Shown here one piece after another: positions 10,374 to 18,557 of a DNA stretch of 64,000 nucleotides. The stretch covers positions 25,721 to 89,720 of the forward strand of contig NZ_JALMUV010000035.1 of the NCBI RefSeq assembly GCF_023155275.1, in the 5' to 3' direction. Source of the DNA: Streptomyces rhizoryzae (GTDB taxonomy: Bacteria > Actinomycetota > Actinomycetes > Streptomycetales > Streptomycetaceae). Each line of letters begins with the position of its first letter. Within the stretch, counting starts at the first letter, position 1. Below the pieces are notes generated by a model. That model saw nothing but the letters and a program-made list of their open reading frames with translations, was not told where the DNA came from and ran no database searches. A program made the position numbers and the translations under genes.

Positions 10374-11567
10374 ATGAGGCTGACGTCAGCAGGGTCCCCC
10401 CTCCGCCGCCGGAAGGTCGCCGTCGCCGGGGTCGCACTGTCGGACTGCGGGCGGGTGGACGGGGCCACCCCCTACGCCCTGCACGCCCAGGCCGCCCGCC
10501 GCGCGCTCGCCGACTCCGGGCTGGACCGCTCGGTGATCGACGGCTTCGCGTCCGCCGGGCTCGGCACGCTCGCCCCCGTGGAGGTCGCGGAATATTTGGG
10601 CCTGCGCCCCACCTGGGTGGACTCCACCTCGGTGGGCGGCGCCACCTGGGAGGTGATGGCCGCGCACGCCGCCGACGCCATCGCGGCCGGTCACGCCGAC
10701 GCCGTCCTCCTGGTCTACGGCTCCACCGCCCGCGCCGACCTCAAGGCCGGGCGGCGCACCGCCAACCTCTCCTTCGGCACCCGGGGGCCGCTCCAGTTCG
10801 AGGCCCCCTACGGGCACACCCTGATCGCCAAGTACGCCATGGCCGCGCGCCGCCACCAGCACCAGTACGGGACCACCCTGGAGCAGCTGGCCCGGATAGC
10901 CGTCCAGGCCCGGGCCAACGCGGCGGCCAACCCGGACGCCCTGTACCGGGAGCCGATCACGGTGGACGAGGTGCTGTCCGGCCCGATGATCGCCGACCCG
11001 TTCACCGCACTGCACTGCTGCGTCCGCTCCGACGGCGGCTGCGCGGTCCTGCTCGTCGCCGAGGACCACGTGCCCGACCTCGCCCCGCGCCCGGTCTGGG
11101 TGCTCGGGGCGGGCACCGCCGTCTCGCACTCCGCCATGGCGGAGTGGCCGGACTTCACCGTCTCCCCCGCCGCCGTCTCCGGCCGCCTGGCCTTCGAACG
11201 GGCCGGCGTCCGCCCCGCGGAGATCGACTTCGCCGAGATCTACGACGCCTTCACCTACATGACGCTGGTGACGCTGGAGGACCTGGGCTTCTGCGCCAAG
11301 GGGGAGGGCGGGGCGTTCGTGGAGCAGGGACGGCTGCTGCGGGGCGGCGCGCTGCCGGTGAACACCGACGGCGGCGGGCTGTCCGCCTGCCACCCCGGGA
11401 TGCGGGGGCTGTTCCTGCTGGTCGAGGCGGTCCGGCAGCTGCGCGGCGAGGCCGGCCCGGACCGCCAGGTCCGCCGCCCGGACGGCAGCCTGCCCGAACT
11501 CGCCGTCGCCTCCGGCACGGGCGGCTGGTTCTGCTCCTCGGGGACGGTGGTCCTGGGGCGGGGGTAG
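10374..11567 (+). CDS. Thiolase-fold protein lacking the nucleophilic Cys (Ltp2-like aldolase)
   Basis: 397 aa. Thiolase superfamily is clear from AEIYDAFTYMTLVTLEDLGFC, KGEGGAFVEQG and LPVNTDGGGLSACHPGMRG. At the usual nucleophile position the sequence reads SVGGATWEV (about 86-94), with no Cys. This is the pattern of Ltp2-type retro-aldolases, which release a short acyl-CoA from a beta-hydroxyacyl-CoA. A second DUF35 gene lies at 12482 on the other strand and may be the partner. Operator O2 lies directly upstream; the ATG is only 4 bp from it, so a leaderless mRNA or a slightly later start is possible. Confidence 0.8.
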   Translation: MRLTSAGSPLRRRKVAVAGVALSDCGRVDGATPYALHAQAARRALADSGLDRSVIDGFASAGLGTLAPVEVAEYLGLRPTWVDSTSVGGATWEVMAAHAADAIAAGHADAVLLVYGSTARADLKAGRRTANLSFGTRGPLQFEAPYGHTLIAKYAMAARRHQHQYGTTLEQLARIAVQARANAAANPDALYREPITVDEVLSGPMIADPFTALHCCVRSDGGCAVLLVAEDHVPDLAPRPVWVLGAGTAVSHSAMAEWPDFTVSPAAVSGRLAFERAGVRPAEIDFAEIYDAFTYMTLVTLEDLGFCAKGEGGAFVEQGRLLRGGALPVNTDGGGLSACHPGMRGLFLLVEAVRQLRGEAGPDRQVRRPDGSLPELAVASGTGGWFCSSGTVVLGRG

Positions 11568-11623
11568 CGGCGACCGGCTTCCTCGGGCGCGCGCTGCCGG
11601 ACTCCGGGCCCGGGGCCGCCGCG

Positions 11624-11629
11624 TACGCT
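11624..11629 (+). promoter_or_regulatory. -10 box for leaderless pdxH
   Basis: TACGCT lies 7 nt before the ATG at 11637, and no Shine-Dalgarno sequence is present, which fits a leaderless transcript. Confidence 0.5.
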
Positions 11630-11636
11630 CCCCGGC

Positions 11637-12362
11637 ATGCCCGATCACACCGATGACACCGCCGGCACCGATGGCACGCCGACCGCCGGGGCCGCCGCCG
11701 ACGCCGAGACCCTGGCCTTCCGCGACCTGCTGCGCGGCCTGCGGGTCTGGACCGGGGAGCTGCCGTCCTTCGACCCGGCGCAGGCACCCGCCGAGCCGCT
11801 GCCGCTCTTCCGGCAGTGGCTGCGCGAGGCCGCCGAGGCCGGCGTTCCCGAACCGCACACCATGTCCCTGGCCACCGCGGACGCGGCCGGCGACCCGTCG
11901 GTGCGCATCGTGATGCTGCACGACGCCGACGAGCGCGGCTGGCACTTCGGCACCCACCGCGGCAGCCGCAAGGGCCGCGACCTGGCCGCCCGGCCGCGGG
12001 CCGCGCTCGCCTTCTACTGGGCGGCGGCCGGCCGCCAGGTGCGGGTGCGGGGCACGGTGACCGCGGCCGGGCCCGAGGAGAGCGCCGCCGATCTGCACCG
12101 CCGGTCCACCGGCGCGCTGGCCGCCGCACTGGTGGGCCGCCAGAGCGAGGTGCTCGGCTCGGTGGCGGAGCTGCACCGCGCGGCGGACGCCGCCTGGGAG
12201 CGCGCCGGGCGCGAGCCGGACGCCCCGGCCCCGAGCTGGACCCTGTACGTCCTGCGCGCCGACGAGGTGGAGTTCTTCCAGGGTGACCACCGCCGCCGCC
12301 ACCTCCGCCTCACCTACCGGCGGACGGACGGCGGTTGGGAACGGGAGCTGCTCTGGCCGTGA
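11637..12362 (+). CDS. pdxH: Pyridoxamine 5'-phosphate oxidase (PdxH-like)
   Basis: 241 aa. After an acidic N-terminal leader of about 25 residues, the PNPOx FMN-binding split barrel is complete: PHTMSLATADAAGDPSVRIVMLHDADERGWHFGTH and KGRDLAARPRAALAFYW match the FMN and PLP contact regions. The C-terminal dimerisation segment ends RELLWP in place of the usual RLAP. It would oxidise PNP or PMP to PLP with O2 in the cytoplasm. Its position between two catabolic genes, with no O-site, suggests independent expression. An F420/FMN oxidase of related fold is the alternative. Confidence 0.75.
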   Translation: MPDHTDDTAGTDGTPTAGAAADAETLAFRDLLRGLRVWTGELPSFDPAQAPAEPLPLFRQWLREAAEAGVPEPHTMSLATADAAGDPSVRIVMLHDADERGWHFGTHRGSRKGRDLAARPRAALAFYWAAAGRQVRVRGTVTAAGPEESAADLHRRSTGALAAALVGRQSEVLGSVAELHRAADAAWERAGREPDAPAPSWTLYVLRADEVEFFQGDHRRRHLRLTYRRTDGGWERELLWP

Positions 12363-12481
12363 GGGAGGCCGGGCCGCCGGGCCGTCTCCGGCCGGGCCGC
12401 GGACGAGCCGGACCGGAGGCGGACCGGGGCGGGGCGCGCGGGGCCGCGGGCGGACCGGGGCCCGGGCAGCCGCCCCCGGGC

Positions 12482-13039
12482 TCACCCCGCCGGGCGGAAC
12501 ACCGGGATCGCGAACCCGCCGTCCGGAGCCGGGCCCGGGCCGCCGCCGTCCGGGCCGGCGGCCGCCGGCCGTTCCGTGCGGAAGTGCAGCGTGAGCGGCA
12601 TACCGATCCGCAGGCGGGCCTCCGGGCAGTCGGTCACCTCGGTCATCATCCGGGGGCCCTCGGCCAGGTCGACGACCGCGGCGACGTACGGGACGCGGCC
12701 ACCGAACGGCGGGAGGTCGTTGCGGTGCACGACGGACCACGTGTAGAGGGTGGCGCGGCCCGTCGCCGGCTCCCAGCCGACGTCCTCGCTCCAGCAGGAC
12801 GGGCAGAACTCGCGCGGGTAGTGGTGCACCGCGCCGCAGCCCGCGGCCCGGCAGCGGCGCAGCAGCAGCCGCCCCTCGGCCGCCGCCGCCCAGTAGGGCC
12901 GGGTGAAGTCGTCCACCTCCGGCAGGTCGAACCGCGCCGCCGGCGCCGCCGCCCGGGCCGCACCGCCGGCCTCCGCCGCCTTCCGCACCGCCGCCATCTC
13001 CCCGTCCCCACCGCCGCCGTCCGACGGCTCCGTCCGCAC
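12482..13039 (-). CDS. Second Zn-ribbon/OB-fold (DUF35) protein
   Basis: 185 aa from the GTG at 13039. Zinc-ribbon Cys lie at about residues 63, 68, 79 and 82, followed by an OB-fold (ATLYTWSVVHRNDLPPFGG, VAAVVDLAEGPRMMTEV). It is the same family and length as the protein at 1308. It is the likely structural partner of the thiolase-fold protein encoded at 10374. AGGAAA precedes the GTG; an ATG at 12997 is an alternative with a poor ribosome site. Operator O3 ends just 9 bp upstream of the chosen start. Confidence 0.8.
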   Translation of the reverse strand: MRTEPSDGGGGDGEMAAVRKAAEAGGAARAAAPAARFDLPEVDDFTRPYWAAAAEGRLLLRRCRAAGCGAVHHYPREFCPSCWSEDVGWEPATGRATLYTWSVVHRNDLPPFGGRVPYVAAVVDLAEGPRMMTEVTDCPEARLRIGMPLTLHFRTERPAAAGPDGGGPGPAPDGGFAIPVFRPAG

Positions 13040-13048
13040 CGAAATTTC

Positions 13049-13063
13049 CTGACGGTACGTCAG
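13049..13063. promoter_or_regulatory. Operator O3, perfect palindrome
   Basis: CTGACGGTACGTCAG has two perfect 6-bp arms around a 3-bp centre. It lies in front of the DUF35 gene read leftward. Confidence 0.75.
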
Positions 13064-13164
13064 TTCAGCGCACGGCCGGGCGGCGCGCAAGGGGGCCGCA
13101 GAGCCCCGCACGGCGCGGGCGCCGCGTCCGGAAGCTTTGCCGGGCACCTCGCGCACACCCATTC

Positions 13165-13179
13165 CTGACGAGCCGTCAG
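13165..13179. promoter_or_regulatory. Operator O4, tandem with O5
   Basis: CTGACGAGCCGTCAG, 88 bp before the ADP-forming acyl-CoA synthetase gene and 24 bp (start to start) from O5. Confidence 0.7.
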
Positions 13180-13188
13180 TTCAGTAAC

Positions 13189-13203
13189 CTGACAAGGCGT
13201 CAG
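13189..13203. promoter_or_regulatory. Operator O5, tandem with O4
   Basis: CTGACAAGGCGTCAG. A TAACCT hexamer at about 13185-13190 lies between O4 and O5 and may be the -10 box they control. Confidence 0.7.
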
Positions 13204-13267
13204 CTACTGCTGAGCGCGGTACGGCGCGCAGTCCACGAGAGCCGTCACACAGGAGCGGGCGTCTGCG

Positions 13268-15544
13268 ATGCTTGGATCGACTCACGGCACCCTCACCACG
13301 CACTCCCGGCCGGCCCGCGTCGTGGCCTGCGGGGAGCACCGGCCACCGACCGTCCACGCCACCGGGGACCCCGGCGGCAGCGGCGGCCCGCGCACGGCGG
13401 GCGGCGCGGCCGCCGGGCCGGCCGCCGCCGACCTCGACGTCAGCGGCCGCCCGCTGCACGCCCCGGTCCCGGACCTGGACCGCTTCTTCCGGCCCGCCTC
13501 GGTGGCCGTGATCGGCGCCTCGGACACCGAGGGCCGCCCCAACACCGGCATCACCCGCCAGCTGATCGCCTGGGCCGAGCGGGTCGGCGCCCGGCTCCAT
13601 CCCGTCAACCCCGGCCGCGAGCAGGTCTTCGGACTGCCCTGCCACCCCGGCGTCGCGCAGCTGCCGGAGACCGTCGACCTCGCCGTGCTGCTCGTCGCCG
13701 ATCCGCTGCCGGTGATCGGGGAGCTCGCCGCCGCCGGGGTGCCCTTCGCGGTCGCCTTCGCCTCCGGCTTCGCCGAGACCGGCGAGGACGGGGCGGCCGC
13801 CCAGGCCCGGCTGGCCGAGGCCGTCGCGGGCTCCGGCCTGCGGCTGCTCGGGCCCAACACCAACCTCAACGCCTTCGAGGCATTCCGGGCCGACCTCGAC
13901 GGCCCGGCCATCGCCCTGATCACCCAGTCAGGCCACCAGGGCCGGCCCGTCTTCGCCCTCCAGGAACTGGGCATCCGGCTCTCGCACTGGGCCCCGACCG
14001 GCAACGAGGCCGATCTGGAGACCGCCGACTTCCTCTCCTACTTCGCCTCCCGCCCCGAGGTCGGCGCGATCGCCGCGTACGTGGAAGGGCTCAAGGACGG
14101 CCGGAGCTTCCTGCTCGCCGCCGACCGCGCGGCCCGCAACAAGGTGCCGGTGGTCGTCGTCAAGGTCGGCCGCACCGAGACCGGCGCCCGCACCGCCGCC
14201 TCGCACACCGGCAAGCTCACCGGCGCGGACGCCGTGGTGGACGCCGCACTGCGGCAGTTCGGCGTGATCCGCGTCGACGGCCTGGACGAGTTGCAGGACA
14301 CCGCGGCGCTGCTGGCCCGGGCCCGCAGGCCCACCGCCGAGGGCGTCGCGGTCTATTCGATCTCCGGCGGCACCGGGGCGCACTTCGCCGACCTGGCGAC
14401 CGCCGCGGGCCTGACCCTGCCCACCCTCGGCGACGCCAAGCAGGCCGAACTCCACCAGTGGATACCGGGCTACCTCAACGTCGCCAACCCGATCGACAAC
14501 GGCGGCCACCCGGTGGGCGACTGGCGCGGCCCCAAGATCATCGACGCGATCCTCGCCGACCCCGCCGTCGGCGTGCTGATCTGCCCGATCACCGGCCCCT
14601 TCCCGCCCATGAGCGACAAGCTGGCGCGGGACCTCGTGGCCGCCGCGGAGCGCACCGACAAGCTGGTGTGCGTGGTGTGGGGCTCGCCGGTCGGCACCGA
14701 GGACGCCTACCGCCGCACCCTGCTCGGCTCGTCCCGGGTGGCGACCTTCCGCACCTTCGCCAACTGCATCACCGCCGTCCGCGCCTATCTGGACCACCAC
14801 CGCTTCACCGCCGCCTACCGCTCCCCCTTCGACGACGCCCCGCGCGTCCGCACCCCCTCCGCCCGCAAGGCGCAGGCCCTGCTGCGGCCCGGCCGGCAGC
14901 TCAGCGAGCACGCCGCCAAGCAGCTGCTGCGCGCCTACGGCATCCGCGTACCGCGCGAGCAGCTGGTGACCAGCGCGGCGGCGGCCGTCCGGGCGGCGGC
15001 CCAGGTCGGCTATCCGGTCGTGCTGAAGGGCTCGGGCCCGGAACTGGCCCACAAGACCGAACTGGGACTGGTCAAGGTCGGTCTGACCTCGGCGAGCCAG
15101 GTCCGGGACGCCTACCGGGAGCTGACCGACATCGCCCGCTACGAGGACCTGCCGCTGGACGGCGTGCTGGTCTGCCAGATGATCGAACGCGGCGTGGAGA
15201 TGGTCGTCGGCGTCACCCACGACCCGCTCTTCGGCCCGACCGTCTCGGTGGGTCTGGGCGGGGTGCTCGTGGAGGTCCTCCGGGACGTCGCGGTGGGCGT
15301 CCCGCCGTTCGGCGAGGAGCACGCCCGGGCCATGCTCCGGCGGCTGCGCGGCCGCGCCCTGCTGGACGGCGTCCGCGGGATGCCGCCGGCGGACACCGAC
15401 GCGCTGGTCGAGACCGTGCTGCGGGTCCAGCGGATGGCGCTGGAGCTCGACGGCGGGCTGGCCGAACTCGACATCAACCCGCTGGTCGTCCTGGAGCGGG
15501 GCCAGGGCGCGGTCGCCCTGGACGCCCTCGCCGTCTGCCGCTGA
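13268..15544 (+). CDS. ADP-forming acyl-CoA synthetase (acetate-CoA ligase family)
   Basis: 758 aa, both subunits fused. After about 65 low-complexity residues come a CoA-binding Rossmann domain (ASVAVIGASDTEGRPN), two succinyl-CoA-ligase-like domains with the phospho-His motif SHTGKLTG, and a C-terminal ATP-grasp domain from about 540. The ATP-grasp domain contains GYPVVLKGSGPELAHKTELG and ELDINPLVV. The enzyme makes an acyl-CoA from acid, CoA and ATP giving ADP and phosphate, or runs in reverse to yield ATP. Start ATG is preceded by GGAG. Tandem operators O4 and O5 precede it, and the second enoyl-CoA hydratase follows 67 bp later. With the AMP-forming ligase at 26809, the locus has two different CoA-activating enzymes. 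Confidence 0.88.
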   Translation: MLGSTHGTLTTHSRPARVVACGEHRPPTVHATGDPGGSGGPRTAGGAAAGPAAADLDVSGRPLHAPVPDLDRFFRPASVAVIGASDTEGRPNTGITRQLIAWAERVGARLHPVNPGREQVFGLPCHPGVAQLPETVDLAVLLVADPLPVIGELAAAGVPFAVAFASGFAETGEDGAAAQARLAEAVAGSGLRLLGPNTNLNAFEAFRADLDGPAIALITQSGHQGRPVFALQELGIRLSHWAPTGNEADLETADFLSYFASRPEVGAIAAYVEGLKDGRSFLLAADRAARNKVPVVVVKVGRTETGARTAASHTGKLTGADAVVDAALRQFGVIRVDGLDELQDTAALLARARRPTAEGVAVYSISGGTGAHFADLATAAGLTLPTLGDAKQAELHQWIPGYLNVANPIDNGGHPVGDWRGPKIIDAILADPAVGVLICPITGPFPPMSDKLARDLVAAAERTDKLVCVVWGSPVGTEDAYRRTLLGSSRVATFRTFANCITAVRAYLDHHRFTAAYRSPFDDAPRVRTPSARKAQALLRPGRQLSEHAAKQLLRAYGIRVPREQLVTSAAAAVRAAAQVGYPVVLKGSGPELAHKTELGLVKVGLTSASQVRDAYRELTDIARYEDLPLDGVLVCQMIERGVEMVVGVTHDPLFGPTVSVGLGGVLVEVLRDVAVGVPPFGEEHARAMLRRLRGRALLDGVRGMPPADTDALVETVLRVQRMALELDGGLAELDINPLVVLERGQGAVALDALAVCR

Positions 15545-15611
15545 GCACCGCCGCGGCGGCCCCGCCCGCCGCGCTCCCGTACCGTCCCGCCCCCCGTGGA
15601 GCCGCTTCGCC

Positions 15612-16484
15612 ATGACGTCCGCACCGTCCCCCCGTACCGGAACCGCCGGCGGCCCGGACCCGGCGGCCACCGCCGCCGCGCCCGCCCCCCGGCCCGACCC
15701 CTCCTTGATACTCCACACCACTGACAACGGCGTCGCACAGCTCACCCTCAACCGCCCCGACGCCCTCAACGCCCTCACCCCCGACCTGCGCGACCACCTG
15801 ATCCGCCGGTTCGCCGACGCCTCCGCCGACCCCGCCGTGCGGGCCGTGGTGCTCACCGCGACGGGCCCGGGCTTCTGCGCCGGCGCCGACCTGCGCGGCG
15901 CCCCGCGGACCGGCGACCGGGTGGCCGGCGACGTCGCGCGGATGATCCGGGACGGCGCCCAGCGCCTGATCGCCGCCGTACTGGACTGCGAGAAACCGGT
16001 GATCGCCGCCGTCAACGGCACCGCCGCCGGGATCGGCGCGCACCTGGCGTTCGCCTGCGACCTGGTGCTGGCCGCCGCGTCGGCCCGCTTCATCGAGGTG
16101 TTCGTGCGCCGCGGGCTGGTGCCGGACGGCGGCGGAGCCTACCTGCTGCCGCGGCTGATCGGCCCGCAGCGCGCCAAGGAGCTGATGTTCTTCGGGGACG
16201 CCGTACCGGCCGCCGAGGCCGCCCGGCTGGGCCTGGTCAACCGGGTCGTGCCCGACGCGGAGCTGGCGGCCACCGCCGGCGCCTGGGCCGAGCGGCTGGC
16301 GGCCGGCCCCACCCGGGCCCTGGCCCTGACCAAGCAGCTGGTCAACGCCTCCCTCGACGGCGACCGCGGCACCGCGTTCGGCGCCGAGGCGGCCGCCCAG
16401 GAGATCAACATGACGACGGCGGACGCCCAGGAGGGCCTCGCCTCCTTCGCGGACCGCCGCCGGCCCGCCTACCGGGGGCGGTGA
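15612..16484 (+). CDS. Enoyl-CoA hydratase/isomerase family protein
   Basis: 290-aa crotonase. A low-complexity leader of about 35 residues precedes LTLNRPDALNALTPDLRDHL, GPGFCAGADLRG and VNGTAAGIGAHLAFACD. The segment FIEVFVRRGLVPDGGGAYLLPRLIGPQRAKEL carries Asp in the acidic position common to PaaG/PaaB-like isomerases. It probably hydrates or isomerises an unsaturated CoA ester from the pathway. It lies 67 bp after the acyl-CoA synthetase on the same strand, probably in one transcript behind O4/O5. Confidence 0.87.
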   Translation: MTSAPSPRTGTAGGPDPAATAAAPAPRPDPSLILHTTDNGVAQLTLNRPDALNALTPDLRDHLIRRFADASADPAVRAVVLTATGPGFCAGADLRGAPRTGDRVAGDVARMIRDGAQRLIAAVLDCEKPVIAAVNGTAAGIGAHLAFACDLVLAAASARFIEVFVRRGLVPDGGGAYLLPRLIGPQRAKELMFFGDAVPAAEAARLGLVNRVVPDAELAATAGAWAERLAAGPTRALALTKQLVNASLDGDRGTAFGAEAAAQEINMTTADAQEGLASFADRRRPAYRGR

Positions 16485-16497
16485 CCGCCGCCCCCGT

Positions 16498-17133
16498 TCA
16501 CCGCCGCCCCGCCTCCGGGCACTCCGGCACCTCCCGGGTGTTGCGGGTGCGCACCCCGGGCAGCCACCCCGCCACGCCCTGCCCGGTGCGCACCCGGTAC
16601 CACCGGGTGGACGTCACACCCTGCTCGTCCCGCACCAGCTGCCCGTCCGTCACCACGCAGCGGGCCGCCAGCACGTCGCCGTGCCAGACCCGCCCCGCGG
16701 AGTTCCCGTGCGCCGCGTACGTCCGGTACGGGTCCTTGGCCAGCCGCAGCGAGCACTCCAGGGTGCGGTCCGTCCGGCACGCCGCCTCGCTGTTGTAGAC
16801 CGTGACCGGCACCGACGCCGGCGGCCCGGCCGGCCGGACGTCCACGGCGCCCGGCCGCAGCAGCAGCCACCACACGCCGAGCACCACCACCGCCACCCCC
16901 GCCGCGACCGCCAGGACCACGGCGTACGGCCGCCGCACCGGCCCGGCCCGCCAGGGCCCGCCCCCGGGGACCATCACCCCCGAACTCCCCGCCGGTGCGG
17001 GCGTCTTGACGCGCTCCCACAGGCCCGCGGGCGTCTCGATCTCCTCGTCGGCCGCCCGCAGCACCGCCCGCAGCCGCGCCTCCGCCTCGCCGTCCCCGCC
17101 GTACCGTGGCCCCGCGCCCACCGTGCCGCTCAC
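16498..17133 (-). CDS. Single-pass membrane protein, putative anti-sigma partner
   Basis: 211 aa. A cytoplasmic N-terminal part (about 1-68), one transmembrane helix (about 70-92, AVVLAVAAGVAVVVLGVWWLLL) and an extracytoplasmic domain with four Cys and an SH3b-like ending (RWYRVRTGQGVAGWLPGV). The GTG start overlaps the stop of the ECF sigma gene by GTGA, so synthesis is coupled. That arrangement is typical of sigma/anti-sigma pairs, although the N-terminal part shows no zinc HxxxCxxC motif. Anti-sigma function is an inference from position and topology. Confidence 0.7.
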   Translation of the reverse strand: MSGTVGAGPRYGGDGEAEARLRAVLRAADEEIETPAGLWERVKTPAPAGSSGVMVPGGGPWRAGPVRRPYAVVLAVAAGVAVVVLGVWWLLLRPGAVDVRPAGPPASVPVTVYNSEAACRTDRTLECSLRLAKDPYRTYAAHGNSAGRVWHGDVLAARCVVTDGQLVRDEQGVTSTRWYRVRTGQGVAGWLPGVRTRNTREVPECPEAGRR

Positions 17134-17723
17134 CTCCCGGCCCGTCCGTGCTCCGATTCAACGAGGTACGCGCGCAGCCTGTCCAGGGCCCGGGCGCGGT
17201 GCCGGGCGGCCGTGCCGCGGTGCACCTTCATGATCTGTGCGGCCTGGTCGAGGGTGTACCCGTCCAGGTCGACGAGGATCACGATGCCCGCCTGCCGGTG
17301 CGAGAGCCGCCCCAGCAGCCGGACCGCCTCCAGCTCCGCGTGCCGCCGCGCCACCCCGCCGTCCCACTCCCCCGAGCCGGGCCCCGCCCCGCCGCCCGCC
17401 CCGGCCCCGTCCGCCACGTCCGCCACCTCGTCCACCAGCACCTGCCGCCGCTCCTTGCGGTACGCGTCCCGGGTGGCGCTCAGGACGGCGGTGAAGGCGT
17501 AGGCGTACGGTTCCGGATGGGCCAGGAAGCGCTGCGGGCGGGCGGCCAGTTTGAGGTACGCCTCGTGGACCGCGTCCTCCGCCGACTGGCGCGAGCCGGC
17601 CAGCATCACGGCCCGCCGGTAGAGCCGCGGCAGCAGCCCGCAGAACACCTCGTCGAACGCCGCCGCCCGGGCCCCGCCGGACCCGGCTGCCGACCGAGCG
17701 GTCGGCGGTGTCGCATCGGCCAT
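17130..17723 (-). CDS. ECF RNA polymerase sigma factor (SigE-like family)
   Basis: 197 aa. Sigma region 2 (FDEVFCGLLPRLYRRAVMLAGSRQSAEDAVHEAYLKL) and region 4 (LLGRLSHRQAGIVILVDLDGYTLDQAAQIMKVHRGTAARHRARALDRL) are complete, with a Gly-rich loop between. It would direct RNA polymerase to envelope- or stress-related promoters. Start chosen at the ATG whose product begins MADATPP; a longer frame exists upstream. It is followed by its putative membrane regulator. It is divergent from the flavin reductase gene. Confidence 0.85.
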   Translation of the reverse strand: MADATPPTARSAAGSGGARAAAFDEVFCGLLPRLYRRAVMLAGSRQSAEDAVHEAYLKLAARPQRFLAHPEPYAYAFTAVLSATRDAYRKERRQVLVDEVADVADGAGAGGGAGPGSGEWDGGVARRHAELEAVRLLGRLSHRQAGIVILVDLDGYTLDQAAQIMKVHRGTAARHRARALDRLRAYLVESEHGRAGR

Positions 17724-17889
17724 GAACCGGAACCCTCCCCCGTGCTCGGCTACGGCGCGACCGAGGGGGAAGGTACCCGGGCGCCCGGCAGCCAATCAGG
17801 AACACGGCCCCAATCTGCCCGAACCCTCATGATTCATCCGGCCGTTCCGGCCCGAACCACCCGTGTGAGTGGCACCCGCCCCTTCCTAT

Positions 17890-17904
17890 CTGACGGGCCA
17901 TCAG
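17890..17904. promoter_or_regulatory. Operator O6 of the CTGAC-N4-CGTCAG regulon
   Basis: CTGACGGGCCATCAG, 13 bp before the flavin reductase start; one arm carries a single change. Confidence 0.65.
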
Positions 17905-17917
17905 TTTCAATGAGGCC

Positions 17918-18553
17918 ATGATGGGACACGCCGGAATGGCGGCCGCGGCCGTCCGCCACCTCCGCTCCACGGGCGCCCTCGCCGCGGCCGCGCCCCCGGC
18001 CGCCGGCACCCCCGCCGCCGGGGCACGCCCCTCGCTGCGCGCCGTCCGCGACGGCGAACGCGCCCCGCTGGACCCCGCGGAATTCCGCGCCGTGCTGGGC
18101 CACTTCGCCAGCGGCGTCACGATCATCACCGCGCCGGGCGGTCCGGCGGGCCCGGCCGGGTTCGCCTGCCAGTCCTTCGCCTCGCTCTCCCTCGACCCGC
18201 CCCTGGTGGTCTTCATGGCGGGCCGCACCTCGGCGACCTGGCCGCGGATCGCCCGGGCCGGCGTCTTCTGCGTCAACGTCCTGGGCGCCGGGCAGGCCGC
18301 GCTGTGCCGCGCCTTCGCGGTCAGCGGCGCCGACAAGTTCGCCGGCGTCCGGCACACCCCGGCGCCGGTCACCGGCTCCCCGCGGCTGGCGGACGTCCCC
18401 GCCTGGATCGACTGCGCCGTCCACGCCGTCCACACCGGCGGCGACCACCACATCGTCGTCGGCCGCGTCGAGGCCCTGGGCACCGACCCGGCCGCCGCGG
18501 CGCAGGGGCCGCTGCTCTTCCACCGGGGCGCGTTCGGCAGGTTCGAGGGCTGA
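17918..18553 (+). CDS. Flavin reductase-like FMN-binding protein
   Basis: 211 aa. After an Ala-rich leader the flavin-reductase split barrel is recognisable: FRAVLGHFASGVTIITA, ACQSFASLSLDPPLVVFMAGRTSATWPRI, FCVNVLGAGQ and the GDHHIVVGRVEAL ending. Such proteins (HsaB type) use NAD(P)H to supply reduced flavin to a two-component monooxygenase. No partner oxygenase is visible in the window unless one of the divergent acyl-CoA dehydrogenase-fold proteins plays that part. Operator O6 places it in the regulon. Its stop lies 4 bp from that of the convergent MFS gene. Confidence 0.83.
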   Translation: MMGHAGMAAAAVRHLRSTGALAAAAPPAAGTPAAGARPSLRAVRDGERAPLDPAEFRAVLGHFASGVTIITAPGGPAGPAGFACQSFASLSLDPPLVVFMAGRTSATWPRIARAGVFCVNVLGAGQAALCRAFAVSGADKFAGVRHTPAPVTGSPRLADVPAWIDCAVHAVHTGGDHHIVVGRVEALGTDPAAAAQGPLLFHRGAFGRFEG

Positions 18554-18557
18554 CCGC

